From Bacteroidales bacterium (GTDB lineage: Bacteria > Bacteroidota > Bacteroidia > Bacteroidales > JAADGE01), in the NCBI GenBank assembly GCA_029934265.1, contig JAOZMN010000133.1, forward strand, positions 1-7,689: a stretch of DNA of 7,689 nucleotides, read 5' to 3'. The notes under the pieces are model-generated. The model saw only the letters and a program-made list of their open reading frames with translations, ran no database searches and had not been told where the DNA came from. Both the position numbers and the translations under genes were made by a program. Of the stretch, positions 1 to 6,209 are shown piece by piece. Position 1 is the stretch's first letter. Each line of letters opens with the position of its first letter.

Positions 1-219
1 TTAAAATTTAAAAGGTTTATAATTATCTACTGGAACTCTTGTTTGTTGGTCGAACCAAATTTTGTTACTGCTTGGTTTTATTCCTATTTGTTTTAAAGCA
101 AAATCTGCTATCCAATATTTGCGACCAATAACTAAAGCCCCATCGTGCTTAAAAACCATGTTTGCAGGAATAGGCAAACATTTATCTATTCTAACCTTAC
201 TACATAATACTTTAGCCAT
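1..219 (-). CDS. Small hypothetical protein, 72 aa
   Basis: I do not recognise this protein. It is basic, has no obvious membrane segment or signal peptide, and is rich in Lys, Ile and aromatic residues (GRKYWIADF at residues 32-40, ending in KPFKF). It starts at an ATG at 219-217 that overlaps the end of the upstream 61-aa gene by 8 nt, and its stop codon is exactly the first three bases of the window, so it is complete. The start is preceded by AGGAGG a few bases upstream, a strong Shine-Dalgarno match that most other genes here lack. The overlap and the Shine-Dalgarno both support a real, probably translationally coupled gene. Its place after the virion operon suggests a phage gene, but no function can be inferred. 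Confidence 0.7.
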   Translation of the reverse strand: MAKVLCSKVRIDKCLPIPANMVFKHDGALVIGRKYWIADFALKQIGIKPSSNKIWFDQQTRVPVDNYKPFKF

Positions 220-397
220 TATCCCCTCCTTTTTTTATTTCCGGGAAATGTGCTACATATCCTTTAATACTTACTTTAAGCTCTACAATTTTTGGAAGAA
301 CTTCTTTTGCGAAAATTAATTGAATTTCTGCATTTGTTTTGCCAAAAGGCATTAAAGCTTCAATTAACTTGTCTAATACTTCTTCGTAATCTTTCAT
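212..397 (-). CDS. Small hypothetical protein, 61 aa
   Basis: This is an unrecognised small protein. The first 40 residues look helical with alternating charges (DYEEVLDKLIEALMPFGK at residues 3-20, then EIQLIFAKEVLPKIVELKVS). No membrane helix is evident. It begins with ATG at 397-395, only 2 nt after the stop of the upstream 101-aa gene, and overlaps the downstream 72-aa gene by 8 nt. This packing is typical of a phage operon and is the main support for the call. Function is unknown; a small structural or chaperone-like helix protein is conceivable but unsupported. Confidence 0.7.
   Translation of the reverse strand: MKDYEEVLDKLIEALMPFGKTNAEIQLIFAKEVLPKIVELKVSIKGYVAHFPEIKKGGDNG
222..236 (-). 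promoter_or_regulatory. Strong Shine-Dalgarno before the 72-aa gene
   Basis: On the minus strand the bases before the ATG at 219 read A-tract, AGGAGGGG, ATA, ATG. AGGAGG is a full anti-16S match at near-ideal spacing. Bacteroidota genes usually rely little on Shine-Dalgarno pairing, and I see no comparable motif before the portal, 110-aa, 280-aa or 92-aa genes. The motif lies inside the Lys-Lys-Gly-Gly codons at the end of the upstream gene, so coding constraint could partly explain it. Confidence 0.5.
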
Positions 398-399
398 AA

Positions 400-705
400 T
401 TATTTTAAAATTGTAAGGTTAGTAAATAAATCTTTGAGTTGGTAGAGGAAAGTACTCATGCTTTTATGCTTGCTAATAGAGTCAGCATCTGCATTTACAT
501 TGCATTCCGTATTGAAAAATCGAATACAGTTTTCTATTGTCTCCTCCGTTTCTTTGAGATAATACTTCGGGTCGGATAAAAAGTTAGTTTTATCGCCTCT
601 TGCAATTAAAAAATTAAATAATGGTGAAATTTCCAGATTTACATCTGTTTCGTTAAGTCGGACGACTTGGTGTTGGAATTGTTTCTCTTGCTTTTGTTCG
701 AGCAT
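400..705 (-). CDS. Hypothetical protein, 101 aa
   Basis: I do not recognise this protein. The frame is open further upstream to a TTG at 750-748, but I chose the ATG at 705-703 because the extension would run into the leader inverted repeat (735-797) and has no better start signal. The product is MLEQKQEKQF... with an amphipathic C-terminal half (TEETIENCIRFFNTE, then STFLYQLKDLFTNLTILK). There is no signal peptide or membrane helix. It is the first gene after the terminator at 887-922 and the head of a three-gene cluster with the 61-aa and 72-aa genes. A minor virion or tail-associated protein is possible from position only. Confidence 0.65.
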   Translation of the reverse strand: MLEQKQEKQFQHQVVRLNETDVNLEISPLFNFLIARGDKTNFLSDPKYYLKETEETIENCIRFFNTECNVNADADSISKHKSMSTFLYQLKDLFTNLTILK

Positions 706-734
706 AATATAAAATTTAAAGTGTGAATAAAACA

Positions 735-797
735 CTGGCAGGTTGCTCAAACAAAAGACTTTTACTCAATAAAGAGAAAGAAAGGCTACCCTGCCAG
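735..797 (-). repeat. Long-range inverted repeat in the leader of the 101-aa gene
   Basis: CTGGCAGG (735-742) and CCTGCCAG (790-797) are perfect 8-bp inverted repeats separated by 47 nt. They are GC-rich in an AT-rich stretch. Partial pairing continues inward, and a small AAAAG/CTTTT palindrome sits in the loop. In the minus-strand transcript the second arm is followed by a U-rich stretch and then the ATG about 30 nt further on. The structure could be a translational or transcriptional control element, or an operator; the sequence does not decide. Confidence 0.45.
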
Positions 798-847
798 CTT
801 AAATTATATGTTTTCTTCGTGAAGTATATGGTTGTTTTATTGAGTTT

Positions 848-878
848 ATTATAAAATCTTTTATTTGAGCTGTTGCAA
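848..878 (-). promoter_or_regulatory. Weak candidate promoter for the 101/61/72-aa cluster
   Basis: On the minus strand TTGCAA (878-873) is followed 19 nt later by TATAAT (853-848). This is a sigma70-like arrangement with long spacing, not the Bacteroidota TAnnTTTG type. It sits between the terminator of the virion operon and the next gene, where a promoter is expected. No TAnnTTTG box is present on this strand between 706 and 886. In AT-rich DNA such matches arise easily. Confidence 0.25.
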
Positions 879-886
879 TAGTATAT

Positions 887-922
887 AAAAAAAATAAGCC
901 CTGCAAAATTGCGGGCTTATTT
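887..922 (-). terminator. Intrinsic terminator of the virion operon
   Basis: The arms AAATAAGCCC (892-901) and GGGCTTATTT (913-922) form a perfect 10-bp stem, and GCA/TGC inside can add pairs. On the minus strand the stem runs into eight T residues (complement of 887-894). It lies about 50 nt beyond the stop codon of the last operon gene (974-976), in the right orientation to end that transcript. On the plus strand the trailing sequence is only weakly T-rich. Confidence 0.85.
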
Positions 923-973
923 AGAATTGTTTTAGATAGTGTTTTTTATTTGCCTTGAAAAATGCCAAAAGAC

Positions 974-1399
974 TTAACGTGTTGTATCTTTTTTAAGTAT
1001 TTTTTTAAGCCTATCCATTTCAATATCAGAAAGTCCCCACATCAAACGCCCGATTAATAAATTTTGCGAGCCGTACACATTGCGAGTGTACCAAGATGTG
1101 TTTTTCCGTTTTTTTGTAAATTTCTTTCCGTTTGCTTTTGTGCTTTCAGTTTTAATTTTCTTTTTTTGGTTTATTTCAATAAATCTGCCGTAATTAGCAA
1201 ATTCTACACTTAAAATTTGTGCTTCCCCTCGTTTGTGAACTTTCCAAGGGTTGCCTTGTATTGTTTCTATTAAGTCTTCGGAATTTATTAATCTTTTACG
1301 TTTAATACTCCCAATAAACAACTCCGATAATTCTTCTGAATGTTTTTCGAGAGTTGTTTTTATAAAAAGCTGTTTTATTTTGTCGGTTTGGTCGCTCAT
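974..1399 (-). CDS. Putative phage neck / head-tail joining protein, 141 aa
   Basis: This basic protein has a helical N-terminus (MSDQTDKIKQLFIKTTLEKH), a central GEAQILSVEFANYGRFIEI segment, a Lys-rich linker, and a C-terminal NVYGSQNLLIGRLMWGLSD motif. From memory, a short protein with a terminal 'Tyr-Gly...Leu-Ile...Leu...Gly' block recurs beside tail-terminator-like genes in Bacteroidota prophages. The role is inferred from that and from position, comparable to the gp10-like neck gene of HK97-type phages. An in-frame TTG start two codons upstream (1405) is possible, but ATG at 1399 gives an ATGA overlap with the upstream gene and is preferred. It is the last gene before the operon terminator. 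Confidence 0.65.
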   Translation of the reverse strand: MSDQTDKIKQLFIKTTLEKHSEELSELFIGSIKRKRLINSEDLIETIQGNPWKVHKRGEAQILSVEFANYGRFIEINQKKKIKTESTKANGKKFTKKRKNTSWYTRNVYGSQNLLIGRLMWGLSDIEMDRLKKILKKDTTR

Positions 1400-1881
1400 T
1401 TCCAATCTTCTGTAAGTTCCGTACTATCTGTATCATGTATATTGAAAGTCATTCTGAAACCTTGGAAACCGTCTGCTATTGTTTCGGTTTTTGCAATTTT
1501 TATACTATCGGGCAGTAAACCAGTCATCAGCTTACAATGTGTACGGCTATCATGTAGCATCTTAGCACGAACTTGCATTATTATTTCTTCCATTTCTGTG
1601 AGGAAAGTAGTTTTACTTTCGTAAGTAACTTTTCTCTTATCAAAATATCCAAGCACTGTTAATGCACATGATAAGTTATTGTGAACATTGTATTGTCCGT
1701 TTGCAATAGTATCAATTTGGTAGGCTTCAAGTACCAGGGTAGGAATTTGAATTTTGCGACCTCTTAAATCTTGCAAAAAACTGTCGAACTCAAACATATC
1801 TATATTATATACGCTATTGAGTTTGCTATATGACTTTACAATACTTGCAAAGTATTGCTGATATGTGCTTATTGTTATCAT
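1396..1881 (-). CDS. Putative tail-terminator / tail-completion protein, 161 aa
   Basis: The layout is that of small phage tail-completion proteins: a helical N-terminus, a strand pair around IPTLVLEAYQ (46-55), a SCALTVLGYFD strand (71-81), a long helix EMEEIIMQVRAKMLHDSR (96-113), and a final pair of strands (SIKIAKTE near 126 and GFQGFRMTFNIHD at 138-150). This order matches what I recall of Bacteroidota prophage proteins next to neck genes, and it resembles the alpha/beta fold of tail terminators. The functional call is inference. The start codon overlaps the upstream stop as ATGA, and the stop overlaps the next start as ATGA. Alternatively it could be another connector component. Confidence 0.65.
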   Translation of the reverse strand: MITISTYQQYFASIVKSYSKLNSVYNIDMFEFDSFLQDLRGRKIQIPTLVLEAYQIDTIANGQYNVHNNLSCALTVLGYFDKRKVTYESKTTFLTEMEEIIMQVRAKMLHDSRTHCKLMTGLLPDSIKIAKTETIADGFQGFRMTFNIHDTDSTELTEDWK

Positions 1882-2720
1882 GCTTTGTGCCTTTTGTTTC
1901 TTTTTTTAGCTTCGTCAGCTTTTTTGTTTTCATTGTCAATCCTACGAAGTATAATTGCAAGTTTAGTTTTTGCGGTTCGGTCTTCAGCTCCAACTTCCGA
2001 CAATGCAATAATTGTATCTGCCCATGTTCCTCCACTGCCTTTGCCTTCTGAATTTTTGTAAGTGTATTTATGTGCTTTTACAATTAATTCTCTTTGAGAT
2101 GCAAACCAACGATATATAAGCCATTTAAGTGCCGGGGTTAGCTTTTTAATGCGTTTTTCTCTCCGTTTTGCTGAATTTTCAGAAAATTTTACACGAATAT
2201 CGCCCTCATAAGAGCTTAATCTTTTGCGAATAAACAAAAAAGACTTCTTAGGTCTATAAATTTTAGAAATAAGTTTATCAAGATATTCTATTTCTTGAGT
2301 TTGTGCAAATTTGAAATAATCATTTTCGCACAAAGCAAATTCCCAAATTTCAGACTTTGACAAAATACTATCCGCACAATGAAATTTACGGAAACGAAAT
2401 ATTACAGGAAATAAGTTTTCAGTAATATTAATAGTTTCATTAACGATAAATTCTAACGCTTCTGCCATTCTTGCGAGTTGCGAAGCGAGATACCAAGAGT
2501 GTTCATCGGTCGGGTTCTTTTCAATGAACGCTCCTATCCGCTCTTGTTTTACAAGTCCAATTTTGAATACAAAATAAGAGACTGCGTTTAAGATTTCATC
2601 TTTTGTCAGACTTTTGAAAAACAAGGAAACGACATAAAGCAAAAGTTTTTTATCTTGCTTTATGTCTGTCCAGTTTTCTGGTATTTGTTTGGGTTTACCG
2701 TTTATGTAGGCTGTTTGCAT
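1878..2720 (-). CDS. Conserved phage-type protein of unknown function, 280 aa
   Basis: This is a basic, largely helical protein with no membrane segment. Residues 20-60 are an Ile/Leu/Phe-rich helical region. Residues 122-155 hold SEIWEFALCENDYFKF followed by YLDKLISKIYRPKKSFL, and residues 230-262 hold GGTWADTIIALSEVGA and then KTKLAIILRRIDN. The combination of a 'Trp-Glu-Phe' patch, 'LdkLi..iYRP' and a C-terminal 'W.d.i..La..G' block recalls an uncharacterised family I associate with Bacteroidota prophages, located between connector and tail genes. I cannot name a function. Its start overlaps the -1 frame stop of the upstream gene as TAATG, and its stop overlaps the next start as ATGA. The C-terminus is a Lys/Arg-rich tail. 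Confidence 0.7.
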   Translation of the reverse strand: MQTAYINGKPKQIPENWTDIKQDKKLLLYVVSLFFKSLTKDEILNAVSYFVFKIGLVKQERIGAFIEKNPTDEHSWYLASQLARMAEALEFIVNETINITENLFPVIFRFRKFHCADSILSKSEIWEFALCENDYFKFAQTQEIEYLDKLISKIYRPKKSFLFIRKRLSSYEGDIRVKFSENSAKRREKRIKKLTPALKWLIYRWFASQRELIVKAHKYTYKNSEGKGSGGTWADTIIALSEVGAEDRTAKTKLAIILRRIDNENKKADEAKKRNKRHKA

Positions 2721-2803
2721 TAGTTTTCTTTATCAATGTTTTTAATAAAACCTTTTATTTGTTCGTCTGTAATTCCTTTTGTTTTCAGTTCTCCATTCAG
2801 ATG
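2720..2803 (-). CDS. -1 frame extension of the small membrane protein, 27 codons
   Basis: If ribosomes slip back one base at 2809-2803, reading resumes at CAT (2803) and continues for 27 codons to TAA at 2722-2720. The fusion would be about 93 aa. The added peptide is hydrophilic and protein-like, including GITDEQIKGFIKNIDKEN at its end. The TAA overlaps the ATG of the 280-aa gene as TAATG, matching the coupled junctions elsewhere in this operon. The zero-frame stop instead leaves an unusual 76-nt gap. This stretch has no start codon of its own in that frame, so it is expressed only by frameshifting, or the DNA has lost one A from the A8 run. Confidence 0.6.
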   Translation of the reverse strand, partial: HLNGELKTKGITDEQIKGFIKNIDKEN

Positions 2804-3000
2804 TTTTTTTTAGATGGACACGGTGGAGGATTACGAAATTCAGGCATCCTATTTTTAAACCCTTCAGTAGTTATATTTCTTCTCTCTCTTCGTTTTTTAT
2901 TAAATTTATCAAATGAAATTTCCCGTCTGAAATCAAGGTTAGCAAGTATTGCAATAAATATAATTGCAATTACAATCGAAATATTTATAAAAGTTTCCAT
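2797..3000 (-). CDS. Small single-pass membrane protein, 67 aa in the zero frame
   Basis: Residues 5-22 (INISIVIAIIFIAILANL) are a clear hydrophobic helix. A strongly basic segment follows (DKFNKKRRERRN near 31-42), then a Pro-rich stretch (NPPPCPSKK). That predicts a single-pass protein with a basic tail, likely N-out/C-in by the positive-inside rule. It starts with ATG at 3000, 4 nt after the upstream 110-aa gene. The frame ends in AAA AAA AAC ATC TGA, so a -1 slippery heptamer sits two codons before the stop, and the -1 frame adds 27 residues (see the extension feature). Function is unknown. Small membrane proteins in phage operons can be holin- or spanin-like, but the position among connector genes argues against a simple lysis role. 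Confidence 0.7.
   Translation of the reverse strand: METFINISIVIAIIFIAILANLDFRREISFDKFNKKRRERRNITTEGFKNRMPEFRNPPPCPSKKNI
2803..2809 (-). promoter_or_regulatory. Candidate -1 ribosomal frameshift site A AAA AAC
   Basis: The zero-frame codons are TCT AAA AAA AAC ATC TGA. The heptamer A AAA AAC obeys the X XXY YYZ rule in the correct phase and is a well-known efficient slippery sequence. The stop codon one codon after the heptamer and the coherent -1 frame downstream both fit programmed frameshifting. I see no strong stimulatory hairpin just downstream and no obvious upstream Shine-Dalgarno, so efficiency is uncertain. Confidence 0.5.
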
Positions 3001-3004
3001 AGTT

Positions 3005-3337
3005 TTATTTTATAATAACATGTTTTGCAAACTCTCTCATGTCGTTGAGGTGTAATTGAGTAGCTTCTAATTTTCCTTTAAGTAAATTTTCTTGCTCTGT
3101 TCCTATATTGTTGTCAGACGCGGCTTTTGCAAAAGCTTTTAATATGTCTTCTTTATATTGTAAAGGAATTGAAAAAAAAGGTATAATTTCGTTCTCAATA
3201 GAACCATAATCAGGCAATACTTGTTTTACTATATGCTTTCCATCGTATCCTAATAAGAATGTTTTGTTTCCTTCTTTAACAGACAAAAAAACTTCTGCCT
3301 TTCTTTTTCTGTAATCATTTTCTATAATAACTTCCAT
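3005..3337 (-). CDS. Hypothetical phage protein, 110 aa
   Basis: The N-terminal half looks like beta strands (EVFLSVKEGNKTFLLGYDG at 15-33, with aromatic and glycine turns). The C-terminal half is helical, with KGKLEATQLHLNDMREFAKH (87-106). I recall a similar 'GKLEAT..HL.DMR' block in short proteins next to portal and connector genes of Bacteroidota prophages, but no function is known to me. It starts at ATG 3337, 8 nt after the DUF6712-like stop, and ends 4 nt before the small membrane-protein gene. There is no Shine-Dalgarno. The gene is well supported by packing; the function is not. Confidence 0.7.
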   Translation of the reverse strand: MEVIIENDYRKRKAEVFLSVKEGNKTFLLGYDGKHIVKQVLPDYGSIENEIIPFFSIPLQYKEDILKAFAKAASDNNIGTEQENLLKGKLEATQLHLNDMREFAKHVIIK

Positions 3338-3345
3338 AATCTTAT

Positions 3346-4419
3346 TTATATCATAAATGAATTATCGGTTTTCCTGTATCCGAGCGTTTGTTCTATTGTA
3401 TCGTCTGTAACTTCAGTTTCTGGCTGTAAATCTGCAATAAATTGAACAATGTGAGAAGATGATACTTCTGCTTTTTGCAGTAAAAAGTCTCTGTTTGCCC
3501 TTATGGTTTCAATTTGCTTTTTATCGGTTTGGTGTAAGTTTGAAATATCAGCAACGAACTTTGTAAACATAGTGTAATCAACCGTTGCAGGTTTTACAAG
3601 TTTCAATAATTCAACTGCATTGTAAGCGTAATACTTCCATTGTTTACCGTCGTATTTGTAAAATTCCTGTATATCTTCAACCAAATAAATAGTTTTTTCA
3701 GATACAGTAGGAGGTAAGTTATCAATAATATCAACGCTGTTTGTTATTTGTTCAAGTTCTAAGCGTTTTACTTGATAATCAGTTACTTTATTATAATATT
3801 CATGGCTAAGTGCAGAATATATATAAGTTCGTTGTACTCTATTAATAGTGTCTGCAATTTCAAAGAAATATGCAACACTATTACGAATATCGAAATAATA
3901 ATTAAATTCTTCAGAATCGTTTATAAAAAGTTTTTTTAAATCAAGATTTTCAACTGATTTATGGAAATCGGTGAAAGTTTTTGGATTGTCATTGAGTAAT
4001 TCAATAAGTAAATCAAGGAACTCATAAGCATCTTGCTCTAATGATTTACTTAATTCGTCCAAAGTTTCTTTCTGTGCCGGACGATGTTCCTCTGTCCATG
4101 CAACGTTTATTCCAGAATTGCCCCAAAGTACCTGGTCCTTTTGCATATTTTTCTGATACGCAAAATTTACAACTACAGTTTGAAATGCTAAAACAAGACT
4201 ATCTAATAATGATTGTCTTGCGGTTGGACTTTCAACTTGATAATCATCGCTGTTATAATGGTCTAATGCTAATTGATAGGTAGCTTTGTCAATTATTTTC
4301 AGCACTTTACGTTTAGCGAGAAGTAAAGCCCTGTAAATATGCTCGTAGTCATGGTTTGATGTCCATGTTGCTATTGAGCTGATTTCTTGTGTTCCGTTTC
4401 CGTTTTTATTGAATAACAT
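3346..4419 (-). CDS. DUF6712-like phage connector candidate, 357 aa
   Basis: Residues 1-200 match my memory of DUF6712, a family from Bacteroidota phages and prophages. Features are LFNKNGNGTQEISS at the N-terminus, a helical block with LAKRKVLKIIDKATYQLAL (34-52), LDSLVLAFQTVVVNFAYQ (72-89), then GNSGINVAWTEEHRPAQKET (100-119) and a helix with LLIELLNDN. Residues 234-261 carry an inserted beta-hairpin-like segment, LPPTVSEKTIYLVED...FYKYDGKQW, of a type common in phage fibre and coat proteins. A helical tail follows. The family has no established function that I know of. Its place directly after the portal suggests a head-tail adaptor role, which is inference. ATG at 4419 overlaps the portal end by 14 nt. 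Confidence 0.75.
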   Translation of the reverse strand: MLFNKNGNGTQEISSIATWTSNHDYEHIYRALLLAKRKVLKIIDKATYQLALDHYNSDDYQVESPTARQSLLDSLVLAFQTVVVNFAYQKNMQKDQVLWGNSGINVAWTEEHRPAQKETLDELSKSLEQDAYEFLDLLIELLNDNPKTFTDFHKSVENLDLKKLFINDSEEFNYYFDIRNSVAYFFEIADTINRVQRTYIYSALSHEYYNKVTDYQVKRLELEQITNSVDIIDNLPPTVSEKTIYLVEDIQEFYKYDGKQWKYYAYNAVELLKLVKPATVDYTMFTKFVADISNLHQTDKKQIETIRANRDFLLQKAEVSSSHIVQFIADLQPETEVTDDTIEQTLGYRKTDNSFMI

Positions 4420-5758
4420 TTTCGGTTTTTTTGGTTACTGAATTTTTTTCTGCAAAATCGGTAAAAGCAACGTCCATAAATCCAAGTTTCATGTTTTTAT
4501 CTGGAAAATTGAGTTTTAAAGCTGTGTTTACTGGATTTAATAAGATGTTTCGCATAGTAGGTACGGCTGTTCTTATGTGCATTTCGTAAGCTTCTCGCAA
4601 ATTTGAACCGCTTAAACTTTGGTTTTTCAAGTTTACATTCGCCAACTGTGGGTGTATTGATTTCGCTGAAACATAGCCCATTGTATAAGTATCGTGTAAA
4701 TCTATACCAACTTCAGATAATTCTTTTGTATCATCTTCTAATTTTGTAATTTTTACATTATCAACGGTGTTGAGCGTGTGTGGTGTTGTTACAAAAGTTG
4801 TAAGGAATCTGGTTTGAACTTTATCAGCATCAGGTGCAAGTAAAAATTCATCAATTTGTTTCTGAAAATCTTCTTTCCATTTTATATAACCCTCACTATC
4901 TTTTTCCCAGTTGTTTGTCTCTCTAATATTTTGGTAGAAATCAGCAGAAACTGAAACTATCCATTTAAAGCCTCGTTCGGTAAGGTTTGCACGGTGAAAA
5001 TTTGGCAGTAATGAAAGTACTTTTAACATTGAAACGGCTGAGATGTCGGGCGGTCTTCCGTATCCTTGACTTCCGAAAGTCGGCATTTTTTCAAACATTA
5101 TAGAAACCGCTGATTTGTAAGGGTATCGTTTGTCGAATAAATTATATGCCTTAATATCAGTAGTGTGTAAGTTTGAATATAACCAGTCGGAATAAAAGGC
5201 TTTTGTTCTTATGCCTTTTTCGTTGGGATATTCTAAACGCATATTTTCAGCACCCATGGCTTTTAAGCCTGCAATAAACGGCTTGCCTAATCTTGCACCT
5301 TTATTGCGTTGTAAGGCGGTCCACGCATTTTCAATATATATCATATCCGTTGCAATTTCAGGAAGATAGACATTGTGAAAATCGAAACCGTCTAACCAGT
5401 CAGAGATTTGTTTGTCAAGTTGCCAATCTTTTACAATTTCTTTGCCTTCTTTTACTTCTTTGTAAATTCCAACTCCGCCAGATAGCAATAAGTTTATCAA
5501 AGCACGATTAACACCATGTCCTATGTAAACATTATCAAGCAGTTGTTTAAAATTCATCGGAAAATTATTATCCAATCCATTTGGCTCTATTCGGTAATCA
5601 CCGAAAACTAAGCCATTATTGGTATAATTATTTTCAAGATATTTTAAATTTTGAGTTGTAACCTCACTTACAGAAGTATCAGTAGTGTACATTGCTGATG
5701 ATGAGCGAGGAAGTATAGCAACGTCTGCATTTTCGTTTATGTTATCGAATATCTTCAT
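4406..5758 (-). CDS. Putative portal protein, 450 aa
   Basis: The length and motif order fit a portal, the dodecameric ring at the capsid vertex through which DNA is packaged. Residues 59-76 (PNGLDNNFPMNFKQLLDN) precede HGVNRALINLLLSGGVGIY (81-99), a pattern frequent at portal N-termini. Residues 229-260 hold GSQGYGRPPDISAVSMLKV and NFHRANLTERGF, corresponding to the 'YGrP...' helix region leading into the stem. Residues 381-393 (SLSGSNLREAYEM) resemble the conserved 'G..LRE' near portal C-termini. It starts with ATG overlapping the 92-aa stop as ATGA and overlaps the DUF6712-like gene. No terminase precedes it in the window, which is unusual. I am fairly sure of the portal call from motifs, without a database search. 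Confidence 0.75.
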   Translation of the reverse strand: MKIFDNINENADVAILPRSSSAMYTTDTSVSEVTTQNLKYLENNYTNNGLVFGDYRIEPNGLDNNFPMNFKQLLDNVYIGHGVNRALINLLLSGGVGIYKEVKEGKEIVKDWQLDKQISDWLDGFDFHNVYLPEIATDMIYIENAWTALQRNKGARLGKPFIAGLKAMGAENMRLEYPNEKGIRTKAFYSDWLYSNLHTTDIKAYNLFDKRYPYKSAVSIMFEKMPTFGSQGYGRPPDISAVSMLKVLSLLPNFHRANLTERGFKWIVSVSADFYQNIRETNNWEKDSEGYIKWKEDFQKQIDEFLLAPDADKVQTRFLTTFVTTPHTLNTVDNVKITKLEDDTKELSEVGIDLHDTYTMGYVSAKSIHPQLANVNLKNQSLSGSNLREAYEMHIRTAVPTMRNILLNPVNTALKLNFPDKNMKLGFMDVAFTDFAEKNSVTKKTENVIQ

Positions 5759-6033
5759 TTCAATATTAGTTTATAATGCTTGTCTTCGCAGATGTATTCC
5801 AAAATAGTATGGATATAAATGTGTTTGATTTTGTCAGGCTCATTAACGTATTGAAAACCAATCATTAATTTGTCGTTTACATTTTTGCGAGTTGGTCCTG
5901 GGATAACATCTACCAAACTTTCTCTTTGTCCTCCTGTATTCTTGGACATGGAAAGTTTTGTAAATATTACAGTTATCGGCTTTTCGGTTTTGCGAATAAA
6001 TTTAAGCCCTTGGTAAAAGTCTTGTTCAATCAT
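5755..6033 (-). CDS. Hypothetical protein preceding the portal, 92 aa
   Basis: This is an unrecognised small basic protein. It contains KFIRKTEKPITVIFTKLSMSK and TGGQRESLVDVIPGPTRKNV, then a C-terminal segment with KIKHIYIHTILEYI. A similar short gene with a 'TGg.r' block and a His-Ile-rich end is something I associate with the position just upstream of portals in Bacteroidota prophages, but I cannot name it. It is too short for a large terminase, and no helix-turn-helix typical of a small terminase is evident. The ATG at 6033 comes after a leader with two promoter-like boxes and a terminator hairpin, and the stop overlaps the portal start as ATGA, so it heads the virion operon. Confidence 0.65.
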   Translation of the reverse strand: MIEQDFYQGLKFIRKTEKPITVIFTKLSMSKNTGGQRESLVDVIPGPTRKNVNDKLMIGFQYVNEPDKIKHIYIHTILEYICEDKHYKLILK

Positions 6034-6037
6034 ATTG

Positions 6038-6068
6038 CAAATATATATAAGGTGTGAAATTTCGGAAA
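6038..6068 (-). promoter_or_regulatory. Candidate promoter immediately before the virion operon
   Basis: On the minus strand TATATTTG (6045-6038) is a perfect TAnnTTTG -7 box. TTTC lies 19 nt upstream (6068-6065), a 3-of-4 match to the -33 TTTG. The ATG at 6033 begins only 4 nt after the box, so a transcript from here would be leaderless or nearly so. It could serve as a promoter downstream of the leader terminator, or it may be a chance match in AT-rich sequence. Confidence 0.35.
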
Positions 6069-6072
6069 GGAC

Positions 6073-6106
6073 AAAAAAAAGAGCGTACAGACGACTCCAT
6101 ACACTC
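6073..6106 (-). terminator. Intrinsic terminator or attenuator in the leader of the portal operon
   Basis: On the minus strand the transcript of 6106-6081 folds into an 11-bp stem (GAGUGUAUGGA pairing with UCUGUACGCUC) with a 4-nt loop, directly followed by eight U residues (6080-6073). Three of the pairs are G-U; on the plus strand these would be A-C mismatches. The structure is therefore specific to minus-strand RNA. It sits downstream of the -7 box at 6129-6136 and upstream of the 92-aa and portal genes, so it should reduce or gate transcription into the virion operon. Confidence 0.65.
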
Positions 6107-6128
6107 TCACTTTCAAATTATAGGACTG

Positions 6129-6136
6129 CAAAGATA
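6129..6136 (-). promoter_or_regulatory. Candidate Bacteroidota -7 promoter box
   Basis: The minus strand reads TATCTTTG here, a perfect TAnnTTTG match and identical to the box at 7444-7451. The -33 position (6156-6159, 19 nt spacing) reads TTTT rather than TTTG. Transcription would start near 6122, shortly before the leader hairpin at 6106-6073. It probably drives either the virion operon with attenuation or a short RNA of about 50 nt. Confidence 0.5.
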
Positions 6137-6209
6137 ATGTAATTTTCAAAAATAAAAAACTAAGGTGTAGCAATGATTTTTTTATTATTTAAAATTTAGA
6201 AAAAACTTC

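Noticed and set aside
2797..3000. Holin call for the small membrane protein
   Set aside because: It has only one membrane helix with a long basic tail, there is no endolysin nearby, and its position among connector genes is atypical for a lysis gene.
2759..3055. Plus-strand 98-codon open frame
   Set aside because: It is antisense to the small membrane-protein gene and has no start signal or operon context.
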